From an uncultured Eubacteriales bacterium (GTDB taxonomy: Bacteria; Bacillota; Clostridia; Oscillospirales; Oscillospiraceae): a DNA stretch of 64,000 nt. Below, in pieces: positions 26,984-35,118 of this stretch. Location: contig ONIN01000009.1 of NCBI GenBank assembly GCA_900317905.1, forward strand, positions 1-64,000, given 5' to 3'. Position numbers and translations under genes: made by a program. How positions within the stretch are numbered: the first letter of the stretch is position 1; each line of letters starts with the position of its first letter. The notes beneath the pieces are model-generated. The model worked only from the letters and a program-made list of their open reading frames with translations, ran no database searches and was not told the origin of the DNA.

Positions 26984-27253
26984 TCACTCCAACTTCGTGA
27001 CCACGTTGGAATACGCGGTCTTGGTCATGACCCCGGGCAGATTCCCCAGCTTCCCCGACAGGGCGCTGATGATGTCCTGGGGTGCGTCGATGGCGACAGA
27101 AATGATGTTGATGCCCTTCTCCCGGTAAGGGATACCCATGCGGCCGATGATGTATTCGCCGGCGTCGCTCAAGAGGGCGTTCAGAGTATCGGTATTGGTT
27201 TTCGCGTCCACGATGATGGAGATCACCGCCACGCGGGTTTGGGTCATATCCAT
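26984..27253 (-). CDS. TM1266-type putative iron-only hydrogenase system regulator (ACT-like)
   Basis: 89 aa. It matches the TM1266/TIGR03959 family, a small ACT/NikR-C-like ferredoxin-fold protein found with [FeFe]-hydrogenase maturation genes (TRVAVISIIVD, then GRMGIPYREKGINIIS, then LPGVMTKTAYS). It has no DNA-binding domain, so it may bind a small molecule or modulate another protein; the regulator name rests on genomic association. It lies between hypE (11 nt gap) and the second NifH-like gene (3 nt gap). This independently ties the operon to [FeFe]-hydrogenase biology. Confidence 0.88.
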   Translation of the reverse strand: MDMTQTRVAVISIIVDAKTNTDTLNALLSDAGEYIIGRMGIPYREKGINIISVAIDAPQDIISALSGKLGNLPGVMTKTAYSNVVTKLE

Positions 27254-27264
27254 GTTCTCGCTCC

Positions 27265-28269
27265 TCAGCAGATGCGCGGCAGCAGCTCACCGCCGGGCTG
27301 CGGCAGCAGGGTCTCCGCGCCGATCTCGGTTTTCATGACCACCCAGCCGGGCTGCTCCGCCGTGATCTCTCCGATGATGGCGGCGCCCTGGGAATAGGGC
27401 TGGGTCTTGAGGGCTTCCACAAGAGCGGGAGCGACCTCTTTCGGTGCAATGACTACGAGTCTGCCCTCGCAGGCCAGATACAGCGGCTCCAGGCCCAGCA
27501 TCCGACACACACCGCCCACCGCCGGATCTACCGGGACGGAGGCCGCGTCGATCTTCACGCCCACATTGCTCTGGTGGGCGATCTCATACAAAACCGTGCC
27601 CACGCCGCCGCGGGTGGCGTCACGGATCACATGGACGTCCTTCGTGGTGTTCAGCATGGCTTCCACCGCGCCCCAGAGCGGCGCACAGTCGCTGGTGACT
27701 TCCGCTTCGATGCCGAAATCGTCTCTCGCCAGCAGGATCGTGCAGCCGTGGCGGCCCACATCGCCGGTGACGATCACCGCGTCGCCGGGCTTTGCCAGCG
27801 CGCCGGAGGTCTGCACCTCCGGTAGGATCTCTCCCACGCCGGTGGTGGTGATGAACACGCCGTCCACCTGGCCCTTGCCGGCCACCTTGGTGTCGCCGGA
27901 GACGATCTGCACGCCGGCCTCTGCTGCGGTTTTCGCCATGGCGTCTGCGATCTGCTCCAGCTTCTCCATGGGATACCCCTCTTCGATCACAAAGGCGCAG
28001 GAGAGGTACTTCGGCTTCGCCCCCATACAGGCGAGGTCGTTCACTGTGCCGCAGATGGAAAGCTTGCCCACGTTGCCGCCGGGGAAGAAAGCCGGGGAGA
28101 CGATGAAGCCGTCCGTGGTCATGGCCATCTTCCCCACCGGCGGGGTCAGGACGGCCGCGTCATCCGCGGTGAGGTTGGGGTTCTTGAATTTGGCCGCGAA
28201 GACGCGGTCGATGAGCTCGCTGGTCTGTTTGCCGCCCGCGCCGTGGGCCAATGTTACCTGATCGTTCAT
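27265..28269 (-). CDS. hypE: Carbamoyl-dehydratase HypE
   Basis: 334 aa from the ATG at 28269, overlapping the hypD stop by 4 nt with GGAGG upstream. PurM-like domains carry AHGAGG at the N-terminus, then DDAAV and GDTKV. The C-terminus ends LLPRIC, so the terminal Cys that HypF carbamoylates and HypE dehydrates to thiocyanate is intact. With HypF, HypC and HypD it makes Fe(CN)2CO from carbamoyl phosphate for [NiFe] hydrogenases. Neither hypA/hypB nor a [NiFe] hydrogenase gene is present in the window. Confidence 0.95.
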   Translation of the reverse strand: MNDQVTLAHGAGGKQTSELIDRVFAAKFKNPNLTADDAAVLTPPVGKMAMTTDGFIVSPAFFPGGNVGKLSICGTVNDLACMGAKPKYLSCAFVIEEGYPMEKLEQIADAMAKTAAEAGVQIVSGDTKVAGKGQVDGVFITTTGVGEILPEVQTSGALAKPGDAVIVTGDVGRHGCTILLARDDFGIEAEVTSDCAPLWGAVEAMLNTTKDVHVIRDATRGGVGTVLYEIAHQSNVGVKIDAASVPVDPAVGGVCRMLGLEPLYLACEGRLVVIAPKEVAPALVEALKTQPYSQGAAIIGEITAEQPGWVVMKTEIGAETLLPQPGGELLPRIC

Positions 28270-29315
28270 AAAAGGCTGCCTCCATACTGATAAAATGCCG
28301 AGCATGCGCCCTCGCCGGAGACCATGCAGGCTCCCACCGGGTGCTGCGGGTTGCAGGCCTTGCCGAAGACCGGGCAGTCCGAGGGCTTGCATTTGCCCTG
28401 GAGCACCTCGCCGCAGCGGCAGGCCGGGTTGGGATGCCCCTCGATGTGGGGCATATCGAATTTCTTTCTGGCGTCGAAATCGGCGTACGCCGCTCTGAGT
28501 CTGACGCCGGAGCCGGGGATCACGCCGAGACCGCGCCACTCGTTGTCACAGGGCTCCATGAGCTTTTCCGTCAGCGCCACGGCGTCGGGGGTGCCCTCCG
28601 GCTTTACCACTCTGGGGTAGGCGTTGACGAAGAAACTCTCGCCTCTTTCAAATCTGGTGACTGCCACGGCCAGGGCCGTGACCAGCTCCTTTGCCGTGAA
28701 GCCCGCCAGCACGCCGCTGACGCCCTCCTTCGCCATCCGCTCCAGCATGGCGGTGCCAGTGATGGCGTGAACGTGACCGGGATAAAGGAACACATCCGCG
28801 CTCCCCTTCAATGCCTTGTAGGCGTTGGGCATGGTCTTGTTGGCGGTCAGGAGGGAGAAATTATGCAGTCCCCGCTTCTGCGCCTGCTCGACGGCGAGGC
28901 AGCTTGCGGGGGTGGTGGTCTCGAAACCCACGGAGAGGAAGGTCACCTGCTCCTCCGGGTGTTTTTCTGCGTAATCCACCGCGTCCAGCGGAGAATAGAC
29001 CACCTGGATCTTGCCGCCCTCGGCTCTTGCGGCGGCGAGGCTCTGTTTTGTTCCCGGCACCCGCACCAGATCGCCGAAGGTGGTGATAGTAACGCCCTTT
29101 TCCAGTGCCAGCCACACGGCCTCATCGATGAAGCCCACCGGCGTCACACAGACCGGACATCCGGGGCCGGAAATCAGATCCACCTGCTTCGGAAGCAGCT
29201 TTCGGATGCCGAGACGAAAGATCTCGTGGGTGTGAGTGCCGCAGACCTCCATGATCCGCACCGGCGGCCCGGCATAGCTTTGCAGCAGTTCGGCTGCGGT
29301 TTTCTGTTCACTCAT
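28266..29315 (-). CDS. hypD: Fe(CN)2CO assembly scaffold HypD
   Basis: 349 aa, close to the family length. The conserved motifs are VCGTHTHEI (Cys25), SGPGCPVCVTP (Cys53 and Cys56), FETTTPA, and a C-terminal Cys-rich segment (ACRCGEVL, CKPSDCPVF, CNPQHPVGAC) that holds the [4Fe-4S] cluster. HypD with HypC carries the Fe(CN)2CO group and is the site of cyanide transfer from HypE. The ATG overlaps the hypC stop by 4 nt. Confidence 0.95.
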   Translation of the reverse strand: MSEQKTAAELLQSYAGPPVRIMEVCGTHTHEIFRLGIRKLLPKQVDLISGPGCPVCVTPVGFIDEAVWLALEKGVTITTFGDLVRVPGTKQSLAAARAEGGKIQVVYSPLDAVDYAEKHPEEQVTFLSVGFETTTPASCLAVEQAQKRGLHNFSLLTANKTMPNAYKALKGSADVFLYPGHVHAITGTAMLERMAKEGVSGVLAGFTAKELVTALAVAVTRFERGESFFVNAYPRVVKPEGTPDAVALTEKLMEPCDNEWRGLGVIPGSGVRLRAAYADFDARKKFDMPHIEGHPNPACRCGEVLQGKCKPSDCPVFGKACNPQHPVGACMVSGEGACSAFYQYGGSLL

Positions 29316-29524
29316 TGCAGCAGCGCCTCCATGACCGCGTCGGTCTCCGGCTCGTCGTCATCGGTGATTTTAGCAATGGCGACGCCGGCATGGACCATGA
29401 CGTAGTCGCCCGGCTCCAGATCCCGAAGCAGCTGTACGGAGACCTCACGCTTGGCGCCGGAGGCATCCACAACGGCGGTGCCGTCCGAAATCTTAACCAC
29501 TTTCGCAGAAAGTCCAACACACAT
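29312..29524 (-). CDS. hypC: HypC/HybG/HupF family chaperone
   Basis: 70 aa. The N-terminal Met-Cys essential for iron binding and HypD contact is intact (MCVGLSAKV), and LEPGDYVMVHAGVAI follows. With HypD it carries the Fe(CN)2CO moiety and in [NiFe] systems hands it to the large subunit. With no HypA/B nearby, the recipient here may be something else. Only 3 nt separate it from the hypF stop. Confidence 0.93.
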   Translation of the reverse strand: MCVGLSAKVVKISDGTAVVDASGAKREVSVQLLRDLEPGDYVMVHAGVAIAKITDDDEPETDAVMEALLQ

Positions 29525-29527
29525 GAT

Positions 29528-31831
29528 TTAGTCCTCCTCAGTATGATCGTTCAAATATTGCATGGCATAGACCGCCTGCCCCAGGCAGACGCCGCCGTCG
29601 TTGGGCGGGATGAGGCTGTGCAGCAGCACACGGAAGTCCCGTTTTCGGAGTTCCTCCACACACAGCCGCAGCAGCAGCAGGTTCTGGAAGGTACCGCCAG
29701 TGAGTGCTACGGTGCTCACGCCGGTGTCGGCTCTCACCTTCTCGCAGGCGGCGACGATGCAGTCTGCAAGGCCTTTGTGGAAAGCGAAGGCAAGCTCCTC
29801 CGGGTCTTCCCCGTTCAGCCGCCGCTGCAGCAGATGCTGAAACAGCGTATCGGTGGCAAGCGCAAATGGTTCACCGTCTCGTATCAACTCCGAAAGCGGC
29901 GCGCAGTCGTGCTCTCCGCGCTCAGCAGCAAACTGCAGGCTCATGGCCGCCTCCCCCTCGAAGGTGGAGTTCAGCCGGATACCCAGCATGGCGCTGACCG
30001 CATCATAGAGGCGGCCCGCGCTGGTGGAGCGGACGGTGTTCAGATTCCGCGCGCGCATCATTCGGATGGTTTTTGCCTCCTGCTCGGTGCAGAGATTCAG
30101 GCTTTGAATGGTATTCAACGCTTCGACCGGATCTTCATAGCAGTCAAAGATCATGGATGCCGCGTCTCGCCAGCCCTCCTTGGCCGACAGGTCGCCGCCG
30201 GGCTGCAGGAAGGACGCAATGTGGCCCCGTCGCTGGAAGCCCCGATAATCCGAGAGCAGGATCTCGCCGCCCCAGATGGTGCCGTCAGTGCCATAACCGG
30301 TGCCGTCGAAGCTGACGCCGATGGTCTTTTCGGCGTAGTCGTTTTCCGCCATGCAGCTGAGCACATGGGCGTAGTGATGCTGCACCCGCACCAGCGGCAG
30401 GTGGTAGCTCTCCGCCACCACGGTGGAATTGTACTTCGGGTGGAGATCACAGGCCACCAGCTGGGGCTGGATCTCCAGCAGGGTCTGGAACCGCTCCACC
30501 GTCTCCCGCAGGGCCCGGACGGTACGGATGTCCTCCAGATCGCCCACGTAGGGGGATGGGTAGAACAGACCCGAAGAGCCGATGCAGAAGCTGTTTTTCA
30601 GTTCGCCGCCGATGGCGAGGATCTGGCCCTCATAGTCCTGACTCAGCAGGTACGGCAGCGGCGCGTAGCCTCTGGAGCGCCGGATCATATAGGGCTTCCC
30701 CTCGAACAGATCCATGACCGTATCGTCGGCACGGATGCGGATCATCCGGTCGTGGGACAGGATGGCATCGCAGAGGTGGCCCAATTCCCTCGCGGCCTCC
30801 TCGTCGTCTCTGCAGATGGGCGCGCCGGAGATGTTGCCGCTGGTCATCACCAGGCAATCCGGCATGATTACATCGTCATCATAGTCGAACAGCAAGAGCT
30901 GAATCGGCGCGTAGGGCAGCATGACGCCCAGCTTCGGATTGCCCGGGGCCACGGCCTCACAGATGCTGCCGGTTTCTTTCCGTTTCAGCAGCAGGATCGG
31001 CTTCTGGTGGCCGGTGAGGATTTCTTCAGCAACGGGGATGGTATCACACTCCCGCTGCACCGTCTCCAGATCCCGCATCATCACGGCAAAGGGTTTTGCC
31101 GGACGGCGCTTACGCGCTCTTAATAGCGTCACCGCTTTTTGATTGGTGGCGTCGCAGCAGAGATGGAACCCGCCGATACCTTTTACCGCGATGACGCCGC
31201 CCTCTGCCACGATGCGTCTGGCTTTTGTGATGGCTTCTCTCCCCCGCTCGCCGGTGCCCAGCAGATACATTTCCGGGCCGCAGTCGTTGCAGCAGACCGG
31301 TTGTGCGTCGTAGCGGCGGGTGGCGGGGTCGTAGTACTCCGCGGCACACTGGGGGCACATGGGAAAGGCCTTCATGCTGGTACGCTCCCGGTCGTAGGGC
31401 AGCGCGTCCAGAATCGTCAGTCTGGGGCCGCAGCAGGTGCAGTTGATGAAGGGGTGGAGATACCGCCGATCCTTCGGGTCGTAGAGCTCCTTTTTGCAGT
31501 CCTCGCAGATGGCAATGTCCGGGGAGATGAAGATCTCGCCCTTGGTCTTCGCGCTCTCGATGATGTCAAAATCCGAATACTCCGGCGCTTCCGGGGCGGG
31601 CTTGGCGTCGATTTTCAAAATGGCGGCCCGACGAGGCGGTCGGGTCTCCAGTGCCGTCTGGAAGGCCTGCACCTGTTCCGGTGTTCCCTGAACAAAGATC
31701 TCCACATAGGGGCCTTTGTTGCAGACGGTGCCGGTGACGCCGGTCTCCATGGCGTGACGGCTCACCGTGGGACGGAAGCCCACGCCCTGGACGATGCCAT
31801 AGACTCTCAGGCGTTTCGTGATCCGTTCCAT
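29528..31831 (-). CDS. hypF: Carbamoyltransferase HypF
   Basis: 767 aa from the ATG at 31831. The frame runs back into the upstream gene, but homology begins at MERITKRLRVYG, and GGGAGG precedes. The start overlaps the upstream stop (TGATG). Domains in order are acylphosphatase (VQGVGFRPT), two Cys4 zinc fingers (CEDCKKEL, CTCCGPRL, CPQCAAEY, CNDCGPEM), a YrdC-like domain and a Kae1-like domain with metal-binding HHYAH. It transfers a carbamoyl group from carbamoyl phosphate via carbamoyl-AMP to the HypE C-terminal Cys. The first nitrogenase-like triad lies immediately upstream. Confidence 0.95.
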   Translation of the reverse strand: MERITKRLRVYGIVQGVGFRPTVSRHAMETGVTGTVCNKGPYVEIFVQGTPEQVQAFQTALETRPPRRAAILKIDAKPAPEAPEYSDFDIIESAKTKGEIFISPDIAICEDCKKELYDPKDRRYLHPFINCTCCGPRLTILDALPYDRERTSMKAFPMCPQCAAEYYDPATRRYDAQPVCCNDCGPEMYLLGTGERGREAITKARRIVAEGGVIAVKGIGGFHLCCDATNQKAVTLLRARKRRPAKPFAVMMRDLETVQRECDTIPVAEEILTGHQKPILLLKRKETGSICEAVAPGNPKLGVMLPYAPIQLLLFDYDDDVIMPDCLVMTSGNISGAPICRDDEEAARELGHLCDAILSHDRMIRIRADDTVMDLFEGKPYMIRRSRGYAPLPYLLSQDYEGQILAIGGELKNSFCIGSSGLFYPSPYVGDLEDIRTVRALRETVERFQTLLEIQPQLVACDLHPKYNSTVVAESYHLPLVRVQHHYAHVLSCMAENDYAEKTIGVSFDGTGYGTDGTIWGGEILLSDYRGFQRRGHIASFLQPGGDLSAKEGWRDAASMIFDCYEDPVEALNTIQSLNLCTEQEAKTIRMMRARNLNTVRSTSAGRLYDAVSAMLGIRLNSTFEGEAAMSLQFAAERGEHDCAPLSELIRDGEPFALATDTLFQHLLQRRLNGEDPEELAFAFHKGLADCIVAACEKVRADTGVSTVALTGGTFQNLLLLRLCVEELRKRDFRVLLHSLIPPNDGGVCLGQAVYAMQYLNDHTEED

Positions 31832-32865
31832 CACTTGCCATCGCCTCCCAGATCGCCGGAGACCGGGAACTGCGGCACGCTGATGGTCTCGCCGGCAAAC
31901 TCCGGAACAATACGCCAGAGGGTGCCGTCGCCGATCAGCAGATCGAAGTTTCCCCGCATCACCAGCTCCTCGAAGTCGTCCTCTTCTTTCAATCGGACAT
32001 CCCCCGCCTGCGCCAGCTCTATCAGTTGCAAAAACCACGTTGCGCAAGTGACTGATGCCGCGCCTCGCTCCAAAAGAATCTCCCGCATGGTGTTGGCGCG
32101 CACCTGCTGGTCGATAATCAGGATCCGCTTTCCGGTGTAATCCCGCTCGGGCAGCAGAGACGCCGCCAGCGGGTCGAAAACCTCATAAGGGGTGCCGAAT
32201 TTTTCCTTTAGATACTTTGCCGCCTTCAGTCCGTCCGGGGCAACGACGATGTTCTTCTCCGCAGCGGAGGCGGAGATCACATCCTCCAACGTGCTGCCCA
32301 TGCCATAGCAGATCGCGCCGGGGATCTTTTCTTTGATTTTCTCAGCCGCTCTCAAATCGCTCATGTCCAAAGGATTCACGCCAAGGACGCCGACTCTGCC
32401 CGGTTCCACCGGCAGCTGCTCTTTGGCAAATCGCCGCATCAGCTCCAGATAGGCTTTTTCCGCGCCGATGTCATAAAGCTCCATGCCCGTGGTGTCCACG
32501 GTGAGGATGGGGAAATCCAGCTGCTTTTCCGCCATTCTCCGAAGGGCCCGGTAGTCGGTGCCGATGACCGAAGGTACCGGCGTACCGACGATGCAGGCGA
32601 ATTTGGTGTCCAGCTTCTTGCCGGCGTCCACCAGCTCCGCCACCAGCTTGTCGTCGCGTCCAAGGATCGCATCCATGTCCCGGAGCCCGGCGCTGAACAC
32701 CGCGCTGCGGCAGGTGTGCCATCGAGGCTCGTCAAAGCCGCAGATGTTGCCGGTGCAGCCGCCGGCGTCGCAGATGACCAGGATGCCGCCCAACTCATAC
32801 AGGACACTCACAGCCCCGGACTGGTCGGGGGCAAAGGGCGTCAAATATTTCCGAAGTCCTCTCAT
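31831..32865 (-). CDS. Nitrogenase component 1-like subunit, triad A, short form
   Basis: 344 aa, overlapping the long subunit by 4 nt upstream and hypF by 1 nt downstream. Near the N-terminus three Cys lie in a component 1 setting: Cys32, Cys37 and Cys42 in ICDAGGCTGNICGF. The region CIVGTPVPSVIGTDYRAL is the counterpart of the loop that in NifD/NifK carries another cluster Cys before a conserved IGxD. The C-terminal half has a Rossmann-like part (KRILIIDQQVRANTM). It is much shorter than NifK and most like the short subunit of triad B, arguing for duplication of a whole triad. Its substrate and cofactor are unknown. Confidence 0.82.
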   Translation of the reverse strand: MRGLRKYLTPFAPDQSGAVSVLYELGGILVICDAGGCTGNICGFDEPRWHTCRSAVFSAGLRDMDAILGRDDKLVAELVDAGKKLDTKFACIVGTPVPSVIGTDYRALRRMAEKQLDFPILTVDTTGMELYDIGAEKAYLELMRRFAKEQLPVEPGRVGVLGVNPLDMSDLRAAEKIKEKIPGAICYGMGSTLEDVISASAAEKNIVVAPDGLKAAKYLKEKFGTPYEVFDPLAASLLPERDYTGKRILIIDQQVRANTMREILLERGAASVTCATWFLQLIELAQAGDVRLKEEDDFEELVMRGNFDLLIGDGTLWRIVPEFAGETISVPQFPVSGDLGGDGK

Positions 32866-34145
32866 TTGAGCACCTCCGTCAATGCCTCCATCAGCCGCCG
32901 CAGACCGGCGTAGCCGTAGGGCTGAACGTCACTGTTCCACTGGAGATTCGGACATTCGGGGTGGTAATACCCTGCGTCCTTGCCGATGGTCAGTTCCGCC
33001 GGACAATCGGCAGCGTCATAATAGAGCATGGTGGGTTCCATGTTGGAATAGATCCGGGTCTCCGGGCTGAGGACGGACAGCCGCTCCAGATAGCCGAAGT
33101 TCTCCCCGGAGATGGTGCCGAAGATCTCGGTCACCTTGAGTCCGTATTGGGTCAGCGCCAGCGCCAGCTCGAAGGGGTCGCCGTTCATGCACTCGCCGAT
33201 GGCGACACGGAGTCCCTGATGGTCTCCGGCAAAGGCGTCCACCGCATGTTTTGCGCTTTCATAATCTTCCGCGTCATCGAACGACGCACCCAGCACGCGC
33301 CCCAGGGCCTGATACTGGTTTCGGATCTTGTCGATCTGATACAGCCGCGTCAGCTCGATGGAGGGGATCTTTAATCGCTCTTCAAAGTCCGAGGCCGCCA
33401 TCCGTGCCTCCGGGTGGAGCACCAGATTGAAATTGGCCTCCGCCATGTGCTGAAACTCCTCATAGTCTTCGCAGGTGGAGATCTCCCGGATGGCCTTCAC
33501 GCCGATGCCGCGGAGATATCGGAACAATTCAAAATCATCCGCCACCGGGGCGAAGAAGCCCAGCAGATTCACAGAGGTGCCCCGCTTCTTTCTCGGCTCC
33601 AGCAACGAATAGAGGCTCTGCCGCACGTGGACCATGGGTGGCTTGCGCCCCTCGCGGGTGAGGGCGTACATATAGCAGGGTTTGACCGGGAGGCCGACAC
33701 GCTCCTCTGCTTTTCGGCAGACCCGCTCCATGTCGGTACCAAGAAGGGCATCCACGCAGGTGATGCAGATCATCACCAGTGAGGGCTTTTTCTCCAGGCA
33801 TTTCACAACTTCTTCTACCGCCTGGGGGATCTTTTTCAGGTGCCGCCCGGTGACCACGTCGGTCTCGTCCATATTCAGATAGAAGAACCGATCTTTATAA
33901 GCTGGCATGGCGCTGACCAGAGAGGTGTTCCGCCCGCAGCAGCCCGGCGCCACCAGAAGCATCACAGAGCCCGGGATCGCGAGGCCCGCACGCTTGACGC
34001 CGAAGCCCTCGGCGCCGGGCGAGTTGAAGGCCAACGTCGCCGGGGAGCTGTAGATCAGATGGCGGCTGGAGACCAGCTCGTCCGGCAGATCCTCCAAGCC
34101 CCGATTAGCCAGCTCGGCGGCGGTGTAAAACTTTGCGTCTGTCAT
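32862..34145 (-). CDS. Nitrogenase component 1-like subunit, triad A, long form
   Basis: 427 aa. Candidate cluster ligands are Cys69/Cys70 ([10 protein letters not shown], at the first P-cluster ligand position) and Cys127/Cys130 in [14 protein letters not shown], the equivalent of the NifD STCPxGLIGDD loop. Late in the protein [14 protein letters not shown] contributes a His-Pro-Glu-Cys that might be a cofactor site, but I cannot align it to the NifD cofactor Cys or His with confidence. NifD/NifK are about 100 residues longer. It should pair with the short subunit downstream and take electrons from the NifH-like protein upstream. Both junctions are 4-nt overlaps. Confidence 0.83.
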   Translation of the reverse strand: MTDAKFYTAAELANRGLEDLPDELVSSRHLIYSSPATLAFNSPGAEGFGVKRAGLAIPGSVMLLVAPGCCGRNTSLVSAMPAYKDRFFYLNMDETDVVTGRHLKKIPQAVEEVVKCLEKKPSLVMICITCVDALLGTDMERVCRKAEERVGLPVKPCYMYALTREGRKPPMVHVRQSLYSLLEPRKKRGTSVNLLGFFAPVADDFELFRYLRGIGVKAIREISTCEDYEEFQHMAEANFNLVLHPEARMAASDFEERLKIPSIELTRLYQIDKIRNQYQALGRVLGASFDDAEDYESAKHAVDAFAGDHQGLRVAIGECMNGDPFELALALTQYGLKVTEIFGTISGENFGYLERLSVLSPETRIYSNMEPTMLYYDAADCPAELTIGKDAGYYHPECPNLQWNSDVQPYGYAGLRRLMEALTEVLK

Positions 34146-34897
34146 GGCTGTTCCTCCAGCAGGCTCCTTGCCAGATTCAGAAATCTCTGACTCACCGGCA
34201 GGGTCGGGTCACCCTCGATGACGGTCTTGCCCTGGTCCTCAAATCGAATGATGTCATCGCTTCTGGGGATCTCCGCCACGATTCTAAGATCGTTCCTGTC
34301 GCAAAATTCCTGCACCTTCTCCGTCTCCCGTTCCACGTTCCGGTGGTTCAGGATGACGCCCTCCACGCGGGCGTAGCTCCGGTCGGCGAAGTTCTTCACG
34401 GCGCTGTTGATGTTATTGGCGGCGTAAAGGGCCATTTTCTCACCGGAGGTGACGATCAGCACCTTCTCCGCGTAGCCCTCCCGGATGGGGGCAGCAAAGC
34501 CGCCGCAGACCACGTCGCCAAGGACGTCATAGAGCACCACGTCCGGCTTGTGGGTCTCGAAGAGCTTCAGATCCTCCAGCAGCTGGAAGGTGGCAATGAT
34601 GCCTCTCCCCGCGCAGCCGAGGCCGGGGGTGGGGCCGCCGGTCTCGATGCAGAGGACGCCGCCGAATCCCACCTTGGAGATTTCCTCCAGAGTATCGGGA
34701 TCCTCGTCCTTCTCTCTTAAATAATTCATCACCGGCAGCAGCGGTTCGCCCCCCAGCAGGTTGATGGTGCTGTCTGCCTTGGGGTCGCAGCCGATCTGGA
34801 TGACCCGCTTTCCCAGGCTGGCGAAGGCCGCCGCCAGATTGCTGGTGACGGTGGACTTGCCGATGCCGCCTTTTCCGTAGATTGCAAGTTTTAACAT
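34142..34897 (-). CDS. NifH-like iron protein (ATP-dependent reductase), triad A
   Basis: 251 aa from the ATG at 34897, with GAGG 8 nt upstream; another ATG two codons earlier is too close to it. Deviant Walker A is GKGGIGKST (residues 9-17), followed by CDPKADST. The [4Fe-4S] ligands are Cys95 in GCAGRG and Cys131 in DVVCGGF. It is a clear paralogue of the triad B protein of identical length. It is the first gene of the operon behind a leader with a conditional terminator. A dedicated electron donor to the two downstream subunits is inferred. Confidence 0.94.
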   Translation of the reverse strand: MLKLAIYGKGGIGKSTVTSNLAAAFASLGKRVIQIGCDPKADSTINLLGGEPLLPVMNYLREKDEDPDTLEEISKVGFGGVLCIETGGPTPGLGCAGRGIIATFQLLEDLKLFETHKPDVVLYDVLGDVVCGGFAAPIREGYAEKVLIVTSGEKMALYAANNINSAVKNFADRSYARVEGVILNHRNVERETEKVQEFCDRNDLRIVAEIPRSDDIIRFEDQGKTVIEGDPTLPVSQRFLNLARSLLEEQP

Positions 34898-34903
34898 AGT
34901 CAT

Positions 34904-35083
34904 TTCCTCAACGCGAAATTCGATTCAGAGGACGCAAAAAGCTCCCCTGCCGATGGCAAGGGAGCCTGAAAATGTTATAGTTACCCCATGGTGAACATTT
35001 CCCGCTCGGATCGCTCCTTGCCGTCAAGTTTCCATTGATGCGTCCCGAAGGGCTTTCGGTGGTGAGCCGTCAGTCCTTTCGGT
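34904..35083 (-). promoter_or_regulatory. Structured 5' leader, candidate riboswitch or attenuator
   Basis: This is the predicted transcript leader, about 180 nt. GGCAAGGAGC (35013-35022) is complementary to the 5' arm of the terminator (34955-34965), enclosing a smaller helix AAATGTT/AACATTT (34994-35000 with 34970-34976). This antiterminator helix and the terminator cannot form together. Upstream are short hairpins: CCGAA/TTCGG around AGCCC, and CTTG/CAAG. No short leader-peptide gene or tRNA-like T-box was evident. I could not assign a known riboswitch class by eye. Confidence 0.7.
34936..34965 (-). terminator. Conditional terminator in the leader of the nitrogenase-like/hyp/hyd operon
   Basis: A perfect 11-bp stem (GCTCCCTTGCC with GGCAGGGGAGC, one G-U) and an ATC loop are followed on the minus strand by five T. 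It sits inside the 5' leader, about 40 nt before the first start codon, so it must be bypassed for expression. Confidence 0.88.
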
Positions 35084-35089
35084 ACAATT

Positions 35090-35118
35090 ATTATACCATG
35101 GTATGGCTTTTCCGTCAA
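35090..35118 (-). promoter_or_regulatory. Sigma-A promoter of the nitrogenase-like/hyp/hyd operon
   Basis: Minus strand TTGACG (35113-35118), exactly 17 bp, then TATAAT (35090-35095); transcription should begin near 35083. Two dyads overlap it: the 12-bp palindrome ATACCATGGTAT at 35093-35104, and GCTTTTCC/GGAAAAGC at 35106-35113 and 35121-35128 around the -35. Confidence 0.85.

Noticed and set aside
23788-34897. A true nitrogen-fixation cluster
   Set aside because: No NifB, NifE/NifN, NifV or full-length NifD/NifK; component 1-like proteins are too short and the FeMo-cofactor ligands were not identified.
23788-34897. Coenzyme F430 (cfbCD) or bacteriochlorophyll (bchLNB) synthesis
   Set aside because: No cfbA, cfbB, cfbE or other tetrapyrrole genes are present, and neighbours are hydrogenase-maturation genes. 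The fold family is shared, the pathway is not supported.
34904-35083. T-box, cobalamin, TPP, FMN or c-di-GMP riboswitch in the operon leader
   Set aside because: The characteristic conserved boxes of these classes were not found by eye. Left as an unassigned structured leader.
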